NCBI RefSeq assembly: GCF_016834655.1
Contig: NZ_JAENHP010000002.1
Coordinates: 186,001-250,000 of the forward strand
Source of the DNA: Paractinoplanes ovalisporus
GTDB lineage: Bacteria > Actinomycetota > Actinomycetes > Mycobacteriales > Micromonosporaceae
Length of the DNA stretch: 64,000 nt
Reading direction: 5' to 3'
Shown: positions 63,183 to 64,000 of the stretch, one piece after another
How positions within the stretch are numbered: position 1 is the stretch's first letter
How the letters are laid out: every line of letters begins with the position of its first letter
The notes under the pieces: generated by a model
Seen by the model: only the letters and a program-made list of their open reading frames with translations
Database searches by the model: none
Told to the model about the DNA's origin: nothing
Position numbers and translations under genes: made by a program

Positions 63183-64000
63183 ATGGCCGTGACACGCCGC
63201 GTAAAGATCGTCTGCACCATGGGGCCCGCGACCGCTTCGCCCGAGCGCATGCTCGGTCTTGTCGAGGCCGGCATGGACGTGGCCCGTATGAACTTCAGCC
63301 ACGGAAGCCACGAGGACCACCAGAAGGTGTACGACCTCGTGCGCAGCTCCAGTGAGCAGGCCGACCGGGCCGTCGCGGTCCTCGCCGACCTCCAGGGCCC
63401 GAAGATCCGCCTCGGCAAGTTCGCCGACGGCCCGCACGTGTGGAACACGGGCGACCTGGTCACCATCACCAGCGAGGACATCCTCGGCACCAGGGACCGG
63501 GTCTCCTGCACCTACACCAAGCTGCCGCAGGAGGTGAAGCCCGGCGACCGCCTCCTGATCGACGACGGCAAGGTCGCCGTCGAGGTCACCGCGGTCGACC
63601 ACCACACCGACATCCGCTGCCTGGTCGTCGAGGGCGGCCCGGTCAGCAACAACAAGGGCGTCTCGCTGCCCAACGTCGCCGTCAGCGTCCCGGCGCTCAG
63701 CGACAAGGACGCGGAAGACCTGCGCTTCGCCCTCGGCCTGGGCGTCGACCTGGTCGCGCTGTCGTTCGTGCGCTCGCCCGACGACATCAAGCTCGTCCAC
63801 GAGATCATGGCCGAGGAGGGTCGCACCGTCCCGGTCATCGCCAAGGTCGAGAAGCCCGAGGCGGTCGAGCACCTCGAGGCCATCGTCCTCGCGTTCGACG
63901 GTGTGATGGTGGCCCGTGGCGACCTCGGCGTCGAGCTCCCGCTCGACCAGGTGCCGCTGGTGCAGAAGCGCGCCGTGCAGCTCTGCCGTGAGAACGCGAA
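63183..64000 (+). CDS. pyk: Pyruvate kinase, N-terminal part
   Basis: The gene runs off the window end; the first 272 residues are visible. Pyruvate kinase transfers the phosphate of phosphoenolpyruvate to ADP, the last glycolytic step. Visible motifs are RVKIVCTMGPAT at the start, MNFSHGSHEDH, LADLQGPKIRLGKF, LLIDDGKVAVEV, SFVRSPDDIK, VIAKVEKPEAVEHLE and MVARGDLGVELPLDQVP. The B domain (about 70-165) is present. ATG at 63183 follows AGGAAGAGAG. It is separated from gltD by a 239-bp intergenic stretch with the gltBD terminator. Confidence 0.96.
   Translation, partial: MAVTRRVKIVCTMGPATASPERMLGLVEAGMDVARMNFSHGSHEDHQKVYDLVRSSSEQADRAVAVLADLQGPKIRLGKFADGPHVWNTGDLVTITSEDILGTRDRVSCTYTKLPQEVKPGDRLLIDDGKVAVEVTAVDHHTDIRCLVVEGGPVSNNKGVSLPNVAVSVPALSDKDAEDLRFALGLGVDLVALSFVRSPDDIKLVHEIMAEEGRTVPVIAKVEKPEAVEHLEAIVLAFDGVMVARGDLGVELPLDQVPLVQKRAVQLCRENA

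Overview
The window is high-GC DNA, apparently chromosomal, from a filamentous actinobacterium, most likely a member of the Micromonosporaceae such as Actinoplanes. The evidence is the sepF-yggT-divIVA order, a PriA-type HisA, DksA-like/lspA/rluD next to dnaE, a scattered trp/his arrangement, very high G+C at codon position 3, frequent GTG starts and GTGA/ATGA start-stop overlaps. The species call is inference. No prophage, insertion sequence, CRISPR array, rRNA or tRNA was seen.

Layout. 1-5.6 kb: end of the division cluster (YggS-like, SepF, YggT, DivIVA, a membrane protein with an Ada-like zinc tail, DUF167) and a K+/H+ antiporter. 5.9-14.97 kb: DksA-like factor, lspA, rluD, a ParA/MinD-like ATPase, dnaE and a DUF2567 protein. 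15.0-23.7 kb: a Lon-domain protein (minus strand) and the histidine genes hisD-hisC-hisB-hisH-priA-hisF, interrupted before hisF by a divergent LysR regulator/EamA exporter pair. 24.1-35.6 kb: accessory region with an acyl-CoA synthetase, an orphan ECF41-type SnoaL domain, two MocR regulators (one beside a YczE membrane protein, one beside an APC permease), an MFS transporter and a secreted subtilase. 35.7-43.3 kb: two ABC exporter half-transporters, a repeat-packed intergenic island, a zinc-ligand-free S4 (rpsD) divergent from a DUF2470 gene across a double iron box, and an ABC-2/TetR operon. 43.3-56.7 kb: a large Pro/Gly/Ser-rich protein, hisI-trpE-TIGR02234, trpC-trpB-trpA, lgt, a FAD monooxygenase, an LPxTG surface protein and a GNAT enzyme. 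56.9-64 kb: gltB-gltD and the start of pyk.

How the genes work together. All his genes except hisG and hisE are here, and trpE/C/B/A without trpD or trpF. PriA, which in actinobacteria serves both HisA and TrpF reactions, links the two pathways, and GltBD supplies glutamate. LspA and Lgt are the two dedicated lipoprotein-processing enzymes.

Most unusual signals. (1) At least six genes are followed by tandem, partly degraded copies of their own last 20-45 bp including the stop codon ('tail echoes'). The best case is a 48-bp repeat between hisD and hisC that builds a translationally coupled 65-codon ORF. (2) A 33-bp palindrome holding two DtxR/IdeR-type iron boxes lies between rpsD and a DUF2470 gene. 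(3) A 510-bp island contains tail echoes, a giant three-tier hairpin and a drifting ~27-bp minisatellite. (4) Many starts have a TAnnnT-like -10 hexamer exactly 6-7 nt upstream, indicating widespread leaderless transcription.
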